From: SYOC01 sp035575235 | GTDB lineage: Bacteria; Desulfobacterota; Binatia; Bin18 | Length of the DNA stretch: 39,937 nucleotides | Direction: 5' to 3' | Assembly (NCBI GenBank): GCA_035575235.1 | Contig: DATLYA010000374.1 | Location: 1 to 39,937, forward strand | Shown: positions 31,894 to 39,937 of the stretch, one piece after another | Layout: each line of letters opens with the position of its first letter | How positions within the stretch are numbered: the first letter of the stretch is position 1 | Translations under genes and position numbers: made by a program | The notes under the pieces: model-generated | Database searches by the model: none | Told to the model about the DNA's origin: nothing | Seen by the model: only the letters and a program-made list of their open reading frames with translations

Positions 31894-34161
31894 CTACACC
31901 GCCAACTGAATATCCCACAGCGGCGGGTCGGCGGGCCGCGCTATGTCAATTTGCAGTAAGAGCCCGCAACTCGGACAGGCATAACCGCGGCACACCATCT
32001 TTTCATCTACATAAATCTTCGGATTAAGAATGTATGGGTTGAGCGCTTTCACCGGCTGCTCGGTCACCGCACAATGCAGTTTATAGTTGTCTGCAGCTGA
32101 ACAAATTTCTTTTTCACATTTACTACAGGCAATAACTCCATCCACGAGTAGCAATCCTTCCGCAATCCGACGACCATGAGCGGCGTCGACCTTGCGTCGC
32201 TCCCGTTTCGGCGCGCTGCGTAATCGGGCCTTTCGCAGCTTCGCACGACGCAGAGCGGTTGCTTGCCTATCAACGTGGCCCTGTTCATCAAGCACCACGC
32301 CATACGCGTCAGCCGCCCAGTCGGCAGTCACGTTGCCGCGCTGGATATCTGACACGACGCACGCCGGATCGCGTTCAAGCGGATCACCGTATCCGCCAGC
32401 GCCCGCCCAGGACAACACGAAGACGTCCTCAGGCTTTTGTAAGACATCAAAGGCCTTCGGCGCAATGTATTCCATCTTACCATGTAATTCCTCTACGCTG
32501 GTCGGCATACGGCGCGACTCCTGGATGTGTTGCGCTACGTCAGCGCCGCGTTTCATAAGAAAGCGCGTCGTAGCGGGGGAAAGACCGCCATGTAATCCCG
32601 GTCCCGGCACGGCGCAGTGTCCTGAAGCGGTAAACAAGGCGATATGCTCGGTTCCATGCGGAAGAAAAGCAATCTCGCCAGCGTTGCCGCCACGATACTT
32701 CCCAGCGCCGCCGGAGTTCACCAACTCCTTGCGCCAGAGATACAGAATCGGATAGAACCACTCGTTGTCTTCCACGTTCGGCATCGTGCTTTGTAAGTCC
32801 CACGGCCAGCCGCCGGTGTCCACGCCATCTTTCCATGACAAGCCAGCCAGCGCGGCGCCGACAGGATCAAGCAGAAACGAAGCGTACGGCATGCCGCGTT
32901 GATCAATGCCGTTAAACGCGCACACAGGATACATCGCCGCGCCCATGCAGCTCTGCACCTCGCTGCGCAGTTGCTCGTCCGATGAACACGCCAACATTTT
33001 CGAAATTACTAATCCCGACAGTGCAATCGTTTGCAGTAGCACGCCAGGAGGGGCGGCGGACACCGCAGCGGGAAACGTCGCGCAGGAGATCGTGCCCGGC
33101 GTCACGTCGAACTCCATGTGACGATACGCGCCCTCCACCACGAACATCTGGTCGAACAGCATCTGCGAGCAGATCATCGAGGCGATCGCCCCTTTCCAGG
33201 CCACCAGCGTACAGTTCAACGTGCCGGCTTGCGGATCGCTGCCCTCATTGGAGAAGATCAACCTGTCGCCGCGTTTAGTCAGCGTCAACGAGTTACGGTA
33301 GAGATGGCGGTCGCCCGGACCTTTCAGTTCAATCCAGCTCGATTCGCGCCATGTACCGTCAGGAATCGTCTCCAGTCGCCGGAGAAAGGCTTTCTCCGAA
33401 TCATCCTGCAGCTTGCGCATGACAGCTTTGATCGTCTCGGCGCCGTAGCGGGCGATGAGCGCCAACAGCCGTTCGCGAGCGACGTTGCAGCCGGCAATCT
33501 CGGCGCGCAGATCGAGCGCCACCAGTTGCGGCATGCGCGAACGGCGGGCATATTCTTCCTCCAGATCCTGTCGCAACTTCCCTTTTTCAACGATTTTGAT
33601 CGGCGGAATGCAGCCGGACTCCCAAAACACATCTACCGCCATGGGATTGAAACCGCCGGGCGCCGTGCCGCCCATATCCCACTGATGCAGCGTATTGCCC
33701 ACCCAGCAGAAGAGCCTGTCTTCCCAGAATACTGGAGCAATAAGCGCGACATCCGATTGATGCGTCGCGCCGATCCAAGGATCATTGGTCAAGAAGATAT
33801 CGCCGTCCTCAATGCCAGGATTCTCGGCACGATACTCCATCGTCCATTTCACGGCGGAGCCGGTGGCGGACGAGAGATATTGCAAGAATGGACCAAAGAA
33901 GACGAAGTCGCCGTTTTCATCCATGAGCGACGGATTAAAGTCATGTCCGTAGGCGCAGCTCGGCGAACCGGAGATTTTCATGATCGTGTTGCCGTGCTCG
34001 ACATTGATATTCCACATGGCGTGGCGCACGACTTCGTACGTCACCGGATCAATCTTTTCCGCCGCGTCCGTATGCAGTTGCAGGCTGGGGTGAATCTTCA
34101 GGGGTTTGGATGGAATGTAGGGATACGTGCGGCCGTCCCACTTGATCTGTTGCCCTGGCAT
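31894..34161 (-). CDS. HyuB/hydantoinase B-like protein fused to an acetone carboxylase gamma-like zinc domain
   Basis: A 755-residue protein. The main part is a HyuB/oxoprolinase B domain: KIDPVTYEVVRHAMWNIN near residue 33, DIFLTNDPWIGATHQSDVAL near residue 135 and GGAGKYRGGNAGE near residue 490. The last 75 residues form a separate zinc domain, CSKCEKEICSAADNYKLH, then CRGYACPSCGLLLQID and PPLWDIQ. That pattern of a CxxC pair, YKLH and CPxCG resembles the small gamma subunit of acetone carboxylases. AAAAGGA precedes the ATG at 34161. Together with the HyuA-like gene upstream it probably forms an ATP-dependent carboxylase or amide-cleaving complex. Confidence 0.87.
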   Translation of the reverse strand: MPGQQIKWDGRTYPYIPSKPLKIHPSLQLHTDAAEKIDPVTYEVVRHAMWNINVEHGNTIMKISGSPSCAYGHDFNPSLMDENGDFVFFGPFLQYLSSATGSAVKWTMEYRAENPGIEDGDIFLTNDPWIGATHQSDVALIAPVFWEDRLFCWVGNTLHQWDMGGTAPGGFNPMAVDVFWESGCIPPIKIVEKGKLRQDLEEEYARRSRMPQLVALDLRAEIAGCNVARERLLALIARYGAETIKAVMRKLQDDSEKAFLRRLETIPDGTWRESSWIELKGPGDRHLYRNSLTLTKRGDRLIFSNEGSDPQAGTLNCTLVAWKGAIASMICSQMLFDQMFVVEGAYRHMEFDVTPGTISCATFPAAVSAAPPGVLLQTIALSGLVISKMLACSSDEQLRSEVQSCMGAAMYPVCAFNGIDQRGMPYASFLLDPVGAALAGLSWKDGVDTGGWPWDLQSTMPNVEDNEWFYPILYLWRKELVNSGGAGKYRGGNAGEIAFLPHGTEHIALFTASGHCAVPGPGLHGGLSPATTRFLMKRGADVAQHIQESRRMPTSVEELHGKMEYIAPKAFDVLQKPEDVFVLSWAGAGGYGDPLERDPACVVSDIQRGNVTADWAADAYGVVLDEQGHVDRQATALRRAKLRKARLRSAPKRERRKVDAAHGRRIAEGLLLVDGVIACSKCEKEICSAADNYKLHCAVTEQPVKALNPYILNPKIYVDEKMVCRGYACPSCGLLLQIDIARPADPPLWDIQLAV

Positions 34162-34212
34162 TGGTGAAGTCCTTTTCAAACGCGAAGTGTAAACTATGGC
34201 AATAAAGCTCTA

Positions 34213-34282
34213 TGTTACGTGTTGCGTGCTGCATAGAGCGCGGCGTTTATCAGAATCACGCAACACGCAGTACGCATCATGT
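34213..34282. repeat. Inverted pair of 7-bp-period arrays (CACGCAR type)
   Basis: The left arm, 34213-34233, reads TGTTACG, TGTTGCG, TGCTGCA. The right arm, 34255-34282, reads ATCACGC, AACACGC, AGTACGC, ATCATGT. The right arm contains the TGA stop codon of the HyuA-like gene (34277-34279). The arms can pair over at least 12 bp around GTGTTGCGTG in the HyuA-HyuB intercistronic gap. Confidence 0.85.
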
Positions 34283-36367
34283 TTTAATCTCAATCACGAA
34301 GTTTCCATACTCATCTAACCGCCCCGCACTGTCCGGATGCAACACAATCGTCGTCTCCGGCATCTCGATGATCGCAGGTCCTTCAATGTTATGGCGCATG
34401 GCAAGCTGAGCGCCGTGAAAGATTGGCGTGGCGACAAAGCGCCGTAGTTCACGCCAGTACACGTCGCGCCGCCCAGCCACAGCATCACCCCTTGATGGCG
34501 TCTGTCGTGACAGCGTGGGGCGCGTGATGGCGCCGATCGCCGAAACACGGCACACGCCGATCTCCATGCCGGCGTCCTTGAACGCTGATCCTTTGCCATA
34601 GAGCGCTTCATACTTCTCGGCAAAGGCGCGCATCAGTTGTTCGGCGTCGTGTGCGGTCAGGGTCCCACCCGACACGGACACTTCCACGCGATGAATTTGC
34701 AGACGGAACTTCACGTCCACAGTGCGGACAAAACGGATATCCGTCTCGGCAATGCCGTCCTCCCGCAATTGCGCGCGACCCCGCTCTTCCAGGTCGGCGA
34801 AGATCGCGTTCATGCGCTGCACGTCAAACGGGGCGATGAGTAACTCGGCTTTTTCGTAGACATGCAGCACGTCCGCCGATTGAATGCCCAATGCGGACCA
34901 CGTCGAAGCGACTGAACCTAACGGCACGACGATCGTCTTACAGCCCAACTCGCGAGAGTAGGACACGGCGTGCACCGGCCCGCCGCCGCCATAGGCATAG
35001 ACCATGAAATCCCGTGGATCGAGCCCGCGTTGCACAGTCATCTGCCGCATCAAGTCAGCCATGTGAAATTCGACAATCTGCACCGCGCCGCTGGCCGCCT
35101 CGACCACATCCATCTGCAGGCGATCCGCTATTTTTTGCATAACGCGTAGTGAGCTGCGTCGATCGAGCTTATATTGACCGCCAAGAAAATTGTCTGGGTT
35201 GAGATACCCGAGGATCACATTGGCGTCGGTAATCGTCGGCTCCTCACCGCCGCGATTGTAACACGCCGGTCCCGGGTCGGCCCCGGCGGACTGCGGCCCA
35301 ACTTTCAGCGTGTTGCTCAGTTCGTCAATCCAAATGATGCTGCCGCCGCCGCTGCCGATCGATTGAATATCGAGCTGCGGCATGAAGAACGTGTATTGGT
35401 GAATGGTCGTCTCCGCCGACGTAAGCGGCGCGCCATTGCTAATAATGCCAACATCGAAGCTGGTGCCGCCGACGTCAGAAGCGATAACGTTTTTATGACC
35501 AAGCGTATCGGCGAGGAATTTTGCGCCGATCACCCCGCCGACGGGACCAGAACCGATAGTGAACACCGGCTTACGCGCCGCCTCGTGCGCCGTAGCCACG
35601 CCGCCGGAGGCTTGCATAATTAACAGAGGATATTGATAACCGAGCTGCCGGGCGCGTTCCTGCACGCGTTGTATATAACCGGAGGAGAGAGGGCCGATGA
35701 AACAATTGATCGCCGTCGCCGCGGTGCGCTCATATTCACCAGGCTTGGCGATTAACTCGTGGGCGCAGGTTACGAACAGGCCTGGCGCCATCTCCTGCAC
35801 CAGGCGTTTCACCGTGAGTTCGTGCGTCGGGTTTACGAATCCCCATAAGAAGGAGATCGCAATCGCCTCAACGCGTTGAGCAAGAAGGGCGAGAATCGCC
35901 GCGCGGGCTTCGTCCTCATTGAGCGGCAAAAAGACCTCGCCTTTCCAGTCGATTCGTTCACTCACCTCTTGGATCAGAGAACGGGGGATGATTGGCGTCG
36001 GCTTTTGATGACGAGACACATGCAGCAGCTTCTCGATAGGCAGCCCGGCTGAGCGTCCCACTGAACGCATGATGATGAGGGCGTCGCCATGCCCGCGCGT
36101 GGTGATCAATCCCGTCTTTACACCCTTGCGTTGTACGATGGCGTTGGTGCCGACCGTCGTGCCGTGCAGAAGAAGCCTTGTATTTTGCATGAGTTGCGGC
36201 AGGGTCAATCCCAACTTCTCCGCCGCGATGTCGAGCGCATGAAAAAAGCCTTCGGCAAAGTCTTTGGGCGTGGACAGACTTTTGGCGATAGTAATGCGCC
36301 CACGTTCATCCATCACCACGCAATCGGTGAACGTCCCGCCGGTATCGACTCCACAAAAATACTGCAT
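34277..36367 (-). CDS. HyuA/oxoprolinase A-like ATP-dependent subunit
   Basis: A 696-residue protein starting MQYFCGVDTGGTFTDCVVMD, the phosphate-binding signature of the HyuA/oxoprolinase A family. Further landmarks are LLLHGTTVGTNAIVQRKG near residue 86, ASDVGGTSFDVGIISNG near residue 290 and VYAYGGGGPVHAV near residue 460. The family uses ATP to activate hydantoin, oxoproline, acetone or acetophenone. GAGGAGA precedes the ATG at 36367. Its partner is the HyuB-gamma fusion 116 bp downstream; no separate gamma gene is seen, consistent with the fusion. Confidence 0.92.
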   Translation of the reverse strand: MQYFCGVDTGGTFTDCVVMDERGRITIAKSLSTPKDFAEGFFHALDIAAEKLGLTLPQLMQNTRLLLHGTTVGTNAIVQRKGVKTGLITTRGHGDALIIMRSVGRSAGLPIEKLLHVSRHQKPTPIIPRSLIQEVSERIDWKGEVFLPLNEDEARAAILALLAQRVEAIAISFLWGFVNPTHELTVKRLVQEMAPGLFVTCAHELIAKPGEYERTAATAINCFIGPLSSGYIQRVQERARQLGYQYPLLIMQASGGVATAHEAARKPVFTIGSGPVGGVIGAKFLADTLGHKNVIASDVGGTSFDVGIISNGAPLTSAETTIHQYTFFMPQLDIQSIGSGGGSIIWIDELSNTLKVGPQSAGADPGPACYNRGGEEPTITDANVILGYLNPDNFLGGQYKLDRRSSLRVMQKIADRLQMDVVEAASGAVQIVEFHMADLMRQMTVQRGLDPRDFMVYAYGGGGPVHAVSYSRELGCKTIVVPLGSVASTWSALGIQSADVLHVYEKAELLIAPFDVQRMNAIFADLEERGRAQLREDGIAETDIRFVRTVDVKFRLQIHRVEVSVSGGTLTAHDAEQLMRAFAEKYEALYGKGSAFKDAGMEIGVCRVSAIGAITRPTLSRQTPSRGDAVAGRRDVYWRELRRFVATPIFHGAQLAMRHNIEGPAIIEMPETTIVLHPDSAGRLDEYGNFVIEIKT

Positions 36368-36484
36368 GCCTGTCTCTCCTCGCTCCGCAGAGGCGCAGCG
36401 CCCGCGCCTCCACCTTCCAGGGGCATTCACTACGTGAAAATTTCGCGCTAGGCAAATACGGGAGCGCCGTGGAGGAAGAGTGGA

Positions 36485-37120
36485 GTGAAAACACGAACTG
36501 CGCCGAGATTCCGGGGACGTCCTGCCTTAGCGTTCTTTGGCCGTGTCGCTCGACAAGGCTGGGACAAGCGGCATTTCACGTTCACCTACAAATACCCGGT
36601 GTTGCGCAGATGGCTCGCCCTACAACTAAGCCGACCGAGCACGCTGCTTACCATCGGGTGTGGAAGAGGAGAGCTGGAGAGCGACTTGGAAAAGTTTCAG
36701 CACAGGGTGGTGAGCCTCGACCTTTCCCGCCCCATGCTGCGCGCAGCAGCGCAGCGATACGGCCTCACCGCCCTGGTGCAAGCCGATGCACATCGCCTGC
36801 CGTTCGCGCCGGCAAGTTTCGATTATGTGGTATTGCCTGAATCGTTGGGCTACCTGGAAGCAGCAATCGTCTTTCGTGAAGCCGCCCGTGTCCTGAAACG
36901 ACGCGGGCGGCTGCTCATGACCACCTACCCGCTGCAGGTCCCCGCTCATGCCGCCTATAAAAAGCGCGCCCTCGCCGCGATCACGGACGCGTTGTTTGAA
37001 GCAGGACTCGTGCTCGATCGACGCCGATTTTTAACAATCAAAAAAACTGCTGTGGGCGAAGCGCTCAAAGAAGAAGCGTGCGATCTGCTGTATGTGGCGG
37101 CAAAGAAGTGCAATCGCTGA
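36485..37120 (+). CDS. Class I SAM-dependent methyltransferase
   Basis: A 211-residue methyltransferase starting at GTG. Motif I is LLTIGCGRGELESDL near residue 54; the adenosine-binding acidic residue is in VVSLDLSRPML; ADAHRLPFAPASFDYVVLPE is the post-motif region. FREAARVLKRRGRLLMTTYPL is motif IV/V. The N-terminal stretch (KRHFTFTYKYPVLRRWL) is basic. The substrate is unknown. It ends 3 bp from the convergent beta-propeller gene. Confidence 0.88.
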   Translation: MKTRTAPRFRGRPALAFFGRVARQGWDKRHFTFTYKYPVLRRWLALQLSRPSTLLTIGCGRGELESDLEKFQHRVVSLDLSRPMLRAAAQRYGLTALVQADAHRLPFAPASFDYVVLPESLGYLEAAIVFREAARVLKRRGRLLMTTYPLQVPAHAAYKKRALAAITDALFEAGLVLDRRRFLTIKKTAVGEALKEEACDLLYVAAKKCNR

Positions 37121-37123
37121 GCA

Positions 37124-38386
37124 TCATCCAGCGATCAACCCCGGCAAATTCCAACAGGCGAAAGGTCCCCGGCCAACGGCGTTGGGCTCGGCGCCGCGGT
37201 CAAGCCGCAACACATAGATGCGCGAGGCAATATTTTTGACATCAGCGCTCAATAATCCTCTGTCCAAAAGATAGCCGGCAAAGGCCACTGCGCTGCCGTC
37301 GGGCGCCACTGGAGGGTGCGAGAGCGCATATTGATCAAAAAACGAGAGCACAACGGTCTGTTCACGACTCGGCAGAAAGCGCACAAGTTCTCTTTTCTCG
37401 CCGCCGTCGCGGGGCTGCCGGTTCCAGCACAGATGGCTGCGTTGCACGTCAATGCTGAGGTAGAAAAGCGCGTCTCCCCGCGGGGACCAAAAGAAGCCGG
37501 AGACGGAGTCATTCACACATGGCGTGATGCGACCAGACTCCAGATCAACAATTTTGACCGCCGTAAACGCCGCGGAGCCGGAACGAGCAGATTCCCCGAA
37601 GGCAAGAAACCGTCCATCGGGCGACCACAGCGCGGCCATCATGCCTACAGACGCGCCCACCGGCGCTTTCTCGCCAGTTTCCACATCAAGCAGGAAGAGC
37701 GTATTCCCACCATCCTCATTGTTTTCTACATAAGCAACTAAATCTTCGCGAGGCGACCATGTTGGCACGCGAAATTCTCCAGGAGTAGTGGAAACTTCGC
37801 GCGTCACCCGCCTCGACACGGGATCAACAATGAGTACACGCGCCGACGGGAATGAGGTCCGACTCTTGCGGACGTGCACGGCGATGCGGTCGCCGCGCGG
37901 CGACCATGACCAGAACAGGGGCGCGCCACTCACCAGCGGCGTGGTTTTTCCCGGCTGCTCCAGTGATACGGTTTCCAGCGACAGCTGCTGGTCGCCGCGT
38001 TGCACGAGCGCAGCAAACATCGTCGCGTTTGGAGACCAGTTGCCATAGATAGGCATCCCGCCGGCCAGATTGGCGAGTTCCCAGGATTCAACGCCGTCAG
38101 CCGACACCACATAGAGCATGGTTTCAAGTGTCGATTGTTCCGACCCCCGCATGCCAAAACAGGCAACCCGTCGCTCGTCAGGCGCCCAGGCTGGCCACGC
38201 ATGCGTCAGCCGCAGACGCGACTCCGGCTCTTGCTCCGCCTCTCCGCCTTCTTCCCAGCTCCAGGTCAACTGACGTGCGGTCGATTCGGTGAGTGCACGA
38301 GTAAAGATATTATCACCCGCGCCGGTGAAGACGAGACGCGGCACTCTTTGTTCCCCGCGATGAGCTTGCTGTTGCTTCCTGTTCAC
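37124..38386 (-). CDS. TolB-like/PD40 beta-propeller protein
   Basis: A 420-residue protein built from PD40-type repeats, recognisable by recurring W-S-P-x-G/D-x-x-x-A/V units: AWAPDERRVACFG, NWSPNATMFAA, SWSPRGDRIAV, TWSPREDLVAY, LWSPDGRFLAF, FWSPRGDALFY and APDGSAVAF. This gives about seven blades, a full propeller. No signal peptide is evident. Its start overlaps the Smr gene stop by 4 bp, so they are co-translated. The role is probably protein-protein interaction; it is unlike true TolB, which is periplasmic. Confidence 0.87.
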   Translation of the reverse strand: MNRKQQQAHRGEQRVPRLVFTGAGDNIFTRALTESTARQLTWSWEEGGEAEQEPESRLRLTHAWPAWAPDERRVACFGMRGSEQSTLETMLYVVSADGVESWELANLAGGMPIYGNWSPNATMFAALVQRGDQQLSLETVSLEQPGKTTPLVSGAPLFWSWSPRGDRIAVHVRKSRTSFPSARVLIVDPVSRRVTREVSTTPGEFRVPTWSPREDLVAYVENNEDGGNTLFLLDVETGEKAPVGASVGMMAALWSPDGRFLAFGESARSGSAAFTAVKIVDLESGRITPCVNDSVSGFFWSPRGDALFYLSIDVQRSHLCWNRQPRDGGEKRELVRFLPSREQTVVLSFFDQYALSHPPVAPDGSAVAFAGYLLDRGLLSADVKNIASRIYVLRLDRGAEPNAVGRGPFACWNLPGLIAG

Positions 38387-39084
38387 TCTCGCTTTGCTCC
38401 CTCAAGAATTTCGATCGCTTTTTTGCGAGCGCGCTCCCGCCGCAGCAACACGTACAGCGCCCCAAGTCCGCCATCATAGGGTCGGGCCGAGGCAAAAGCT
38501 AAAATACTGCGGGCGAGCTTGCCGCGCGTCAACCACAGCCGCAAACGATCTCTGAGAACAGGCACTTGTCCAGGCGAATTCCGCCCGCGTCCGTGTACAA
38601 GCAGGACGCAGCGCAATCCTTTTCGCACCGCGTTCAAAAGAAACTGCTCCACTTCCGTTTGGGCAGCGTCGGCCGTCATACCATGGAGATCCAGCGCCGC
38701 TTGACGGGAAAATTCCCCCTGGCGGAGTTTTCGCACCAGGGCGGTATCAAGCCCGCTGACACACCCCTCAATATATTCTTCCGTGTCAGTGATATCGAAA
38801 CCGGTGCGCCCCTCCACTAAATCATAGAGTTCCGCCAACGCTTCATTCTCTTCCACTTGCGCCCGCCGCACGACGGCGGGTGGAGGCGTGTGTACGCGAG
38901 CATGGCCGTTTCGTTTCAGGGGGGTGACGCCTTGCATTTCTCGCCAAAATAACTCTTCCTCCGTTGCTAGCGGCGCGGGCGGCGGAGGAGCAGGTGGTTG
39001 CGGCCTCACCGTCGGCGCAGGTTTCGCCGACAACTTGACGGTTTTCTTCAGTTGACGGAATGGCGTGTTGAAACCGGGCGACAT
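38383..39084 (-). CDS. Smr-domain protein
   Basis: A 233-residue protein with a proline-rich N-terminal linker (APTVRPQPPAPPPPAPLA) and a C-terminal Smr domain. The Smr signatures are LDLHGMTADAA near residue 145, VLLVHGRGRNSPGQVPVL near residue 172 and GGLGALYVLLRR near residue 212. Stand-alone Smr proteins are nucleases that act on RNA or DNA, for example on stalled ribosomes. The ATG at 39084 gives a reasonable N-terminus; no strong ribosome binding site is visible. It overlaps the propeller gene by 4 bp. Confidence 0.9.
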   Translation of the reverse strand: MSPGFNTPFRQLKKTVKLSAKPAPTVRPQPPAPPPPAPLATEEELFWREMQGVTPLKRNGHARVHTPPPAVVRRAQVEENEALAELYDLVEGRTGFDITDTEEYIEGCVSGLDTALVRKLRQGEFSRQAALDLHGMTADAAQTEVEQFLLNAVRKGLRCVLLVHGRGRNSPGQVPVLRDRLRLWLTRGKLARSILAFASARPYDGGLGALYVLLRRERARKKAIEILEGAKRE

Positions 39085-39270
39085 GTTTTCAATGGTACCG
39101 TGCACGGCGGGAGAGGACAAGGAAGGCCGAGAGCAGTTTTCGTTTGCCTGGAGGGGGATGGACACCTGACGGAGCGGGTTGGCAACGAGGGTGCGCGCAC
39201 GTGATGCAAGCTCATAACTTTGACGATCACAATCGGGGCTCACACTCTGGCAGAAAAGGAGCTCTGCGCT

Positions 39271-39298
39271 GTAGGGGCGCGGCGCGCCGTGCCCCTAC
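39271..39298. repeat. 28-bp palindrome, intergenic copy (CGGCGCG type)
   Basis: It begins GTAGGGGCGCGGCG and ends CGCCGTGCCCCTAC, an almost perfect inverted repeat. It is the intergenic relative of the copy translated in the cyclase gene at 12285-12312. It lies in the 396-bp gap 39085-39480, which has no gene. Confidence 0.9.
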
Positions 39299-39404
39299 CA
39301 AGGCGGCGTACAGCACCGAACTTGGCTGGCAAAATTCATGAGGCGGTTTTCACGTGGCTGAGAACTTCAGGACTGTAGATGGCAATCCTGAGTGCCCCGC
39401 CTCA

Positions 39405-39461
39405 TCCGAGCCGCGGCCGTGAGGGAGCGGTTCTGCCGCCGCTTGCTGACGCGCGCGGCTC
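39405..39461. repeat. 57-bp palindromic element, intergenic copy
   Basis: The same ends and length as the element translated at 12911-12967, with a different centre. Flanking it are CCCCGCCTC (about 39395) and GAGGCGGGG (about 39472), which add an outer inverted repeat. Confidence 0.88.
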
Positions 39462-39480
39462 GGCGAGTATCGAGGCGGGG

Positions 39481-39937
39481 TTAAAGTCCCAACCGCGCGA
39501 GATACTGCGGCAAACGACTGCGTTTACCACGCTCAGTTAAGCCGGCATGCTCACAGCGTTCGAGATACTCAGCCACAAGTTGCCGCAGAAAACCGGCAAC
39601 GCGTTGGCTGCCGTGGCGAAGCTGTTGATCATCGACGCCCCCACCAGACAAGACGATCAACGGCTCCAAACATTCCTGACTACCGACTAGCCCGAGCAGG
39701 CAATGTTCGGCGTTATCGAGATACTGGTGCAGGAAGCCGGCCTGATGAGGCTGGTGGGTCAGATGATACCGCACATGCCCACACCCGTACGCCACAACAC
39801 GGGCAGCGTCTTGCATCATCAAGCGGAACAAACGGTGATCCGTCCGGGATGGCGTCACCGCGGCAATATGCCGGTAGACTCCTAAGAGAAAGCTGCCTAA
39901 AAGCAGATTCCCGCCAACCGACGTTTCAGGATACGTC
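39481..39937 (-). CDS. Unidentified protein, C-terminal part (5' end outside window)
   Basis: An open frame runs from the right window edge to the stop at 39481, at least 150 residues. It begins in the window with TYPETSVGGNLLLGSFLLGV and continues through RLFRLMMQDAARVVAYGCGH and LDNAEHCLLGLVGSQECLEP. The ending RLPQYLARLGL is basic. Several His, Glu and Asp residues in helical context (GCGHVRYHL, HQYLDNAEH) might suit a metal-binding helical bundle, but I do not recognise a family. A GTG at 39858 could be an internal start, though the frame stays open and protein-like upstream. Confidence 0.55.
   Translation of the reverse strand, partial: TYPETSVGGNLLLGSFLLGVYRHIAAVTPSRTDHRLFRLMMQDAARVVAYGCGHVRYHLTHQPHQAGFLHQYLDNAEHCLLGLVGSQECLEPLIVLSGGGVDDQQLRHGSQRVAGFLRQLVAEYLERCEHAGLTERGKRSRLPQYLARLGL

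Noticed and set aside
33118..34167. Plus-strand open frame of 349 codons
   Set aside because: It is antisense to the HyuB-like gene, which has clear motifs; composition is that of a shadow.

Overview
This window looks like a chromosomal segment of an uncultured soil- or sponge-type bacterium with moderately high GC. Five luciferase-like (LLM) flavin/F420 oxidoreductases, a hydantoinase/acetone-carboxylase-type gene pair, a split nitrile hydratase, a D-aminoacylase-like amidohydrolase and a cyclase-AAA-TPR regulator together recall Tectomicrobia/Entotheonella or Binatota-like genomes. That placement is inference from gene content; there is no rRNA or other marker gene here.

Layout. 1-2560: end of a UvrD-type helicase gene, then a HerA/DUF87 ATPase gene that is frameshifted and cut by an IS200-type element, with the 3' end of a PIN-domain gene on the far side. 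2649-5330 (minus): RidA-like, MaoC-like and D-aminoacylase-like genes in one operon. 5539-9294: two LLM genes (one with a Tat-like signal), a lipoprotein and a three-gene nitrile hydratase/thiocyanate hydrolase-like operon. 9314-14106: a VapBC-type pair, a large adenylate cyclase-AAA-TPR gene with a broken N-terminal module, and a DUF4258/YgiT pair. 14115-21962: aldo/keto reductase, LLM gene, metallo-beta-lactamase-fold hydrolase, two tiny membrane proteins, a dihydroorotate dehydrogenase-like protein, a TIGR04282-type transferase, a Nudix hydrolase and a tandem LLM pair. 21977-30346 (minus): sensor kinase, response regulator, hybrid kinase, tryptophan 2,3-dioxygenase and kynureninase. 30684-36367: a nucleotidyltransferase pair, an NTF2-like protein, and HyuA plus HyuB fused to an acetone-carboxylase-gamma-like zinc domain. 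36485-39937: methyltransferase, beta-propeller protein, Smr protein and an unidentified partial gene.

The most unusual signal is repeat architecture. At least eight loci carry short arrays with an exact 7-bp period, each with its own word (CACGCAN, ACTCAGS, TTTTGMY, GGAACCT, GCTAANA, CCTGTYS and so on). Most of them contain, abut or closely follow a stop codon, and several form inverted pairs. Two more loci have an 8-bp period arranged head to head. One 7-bp array lies in the linker of the cyclase gene exactly where its reading frame is broken, and loss of one unit would restore the frame. The same gene also contains two copies of a 28-bp palindrome and one copy of a 57-bp palindromic element. 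Both elements also occur between genes in this window, and here they are translated as surface-loop insertions.

Functionally the window is accessory catabolism and signalling: nitrile/thiocyanate, acylated amino acid, tryptophan and ketone-type substrates, with several toxin-antitoxin-like pairs scattered between. Genes are tightly packed, and all five clear convergent junctions have gaps of 18 bp or less.
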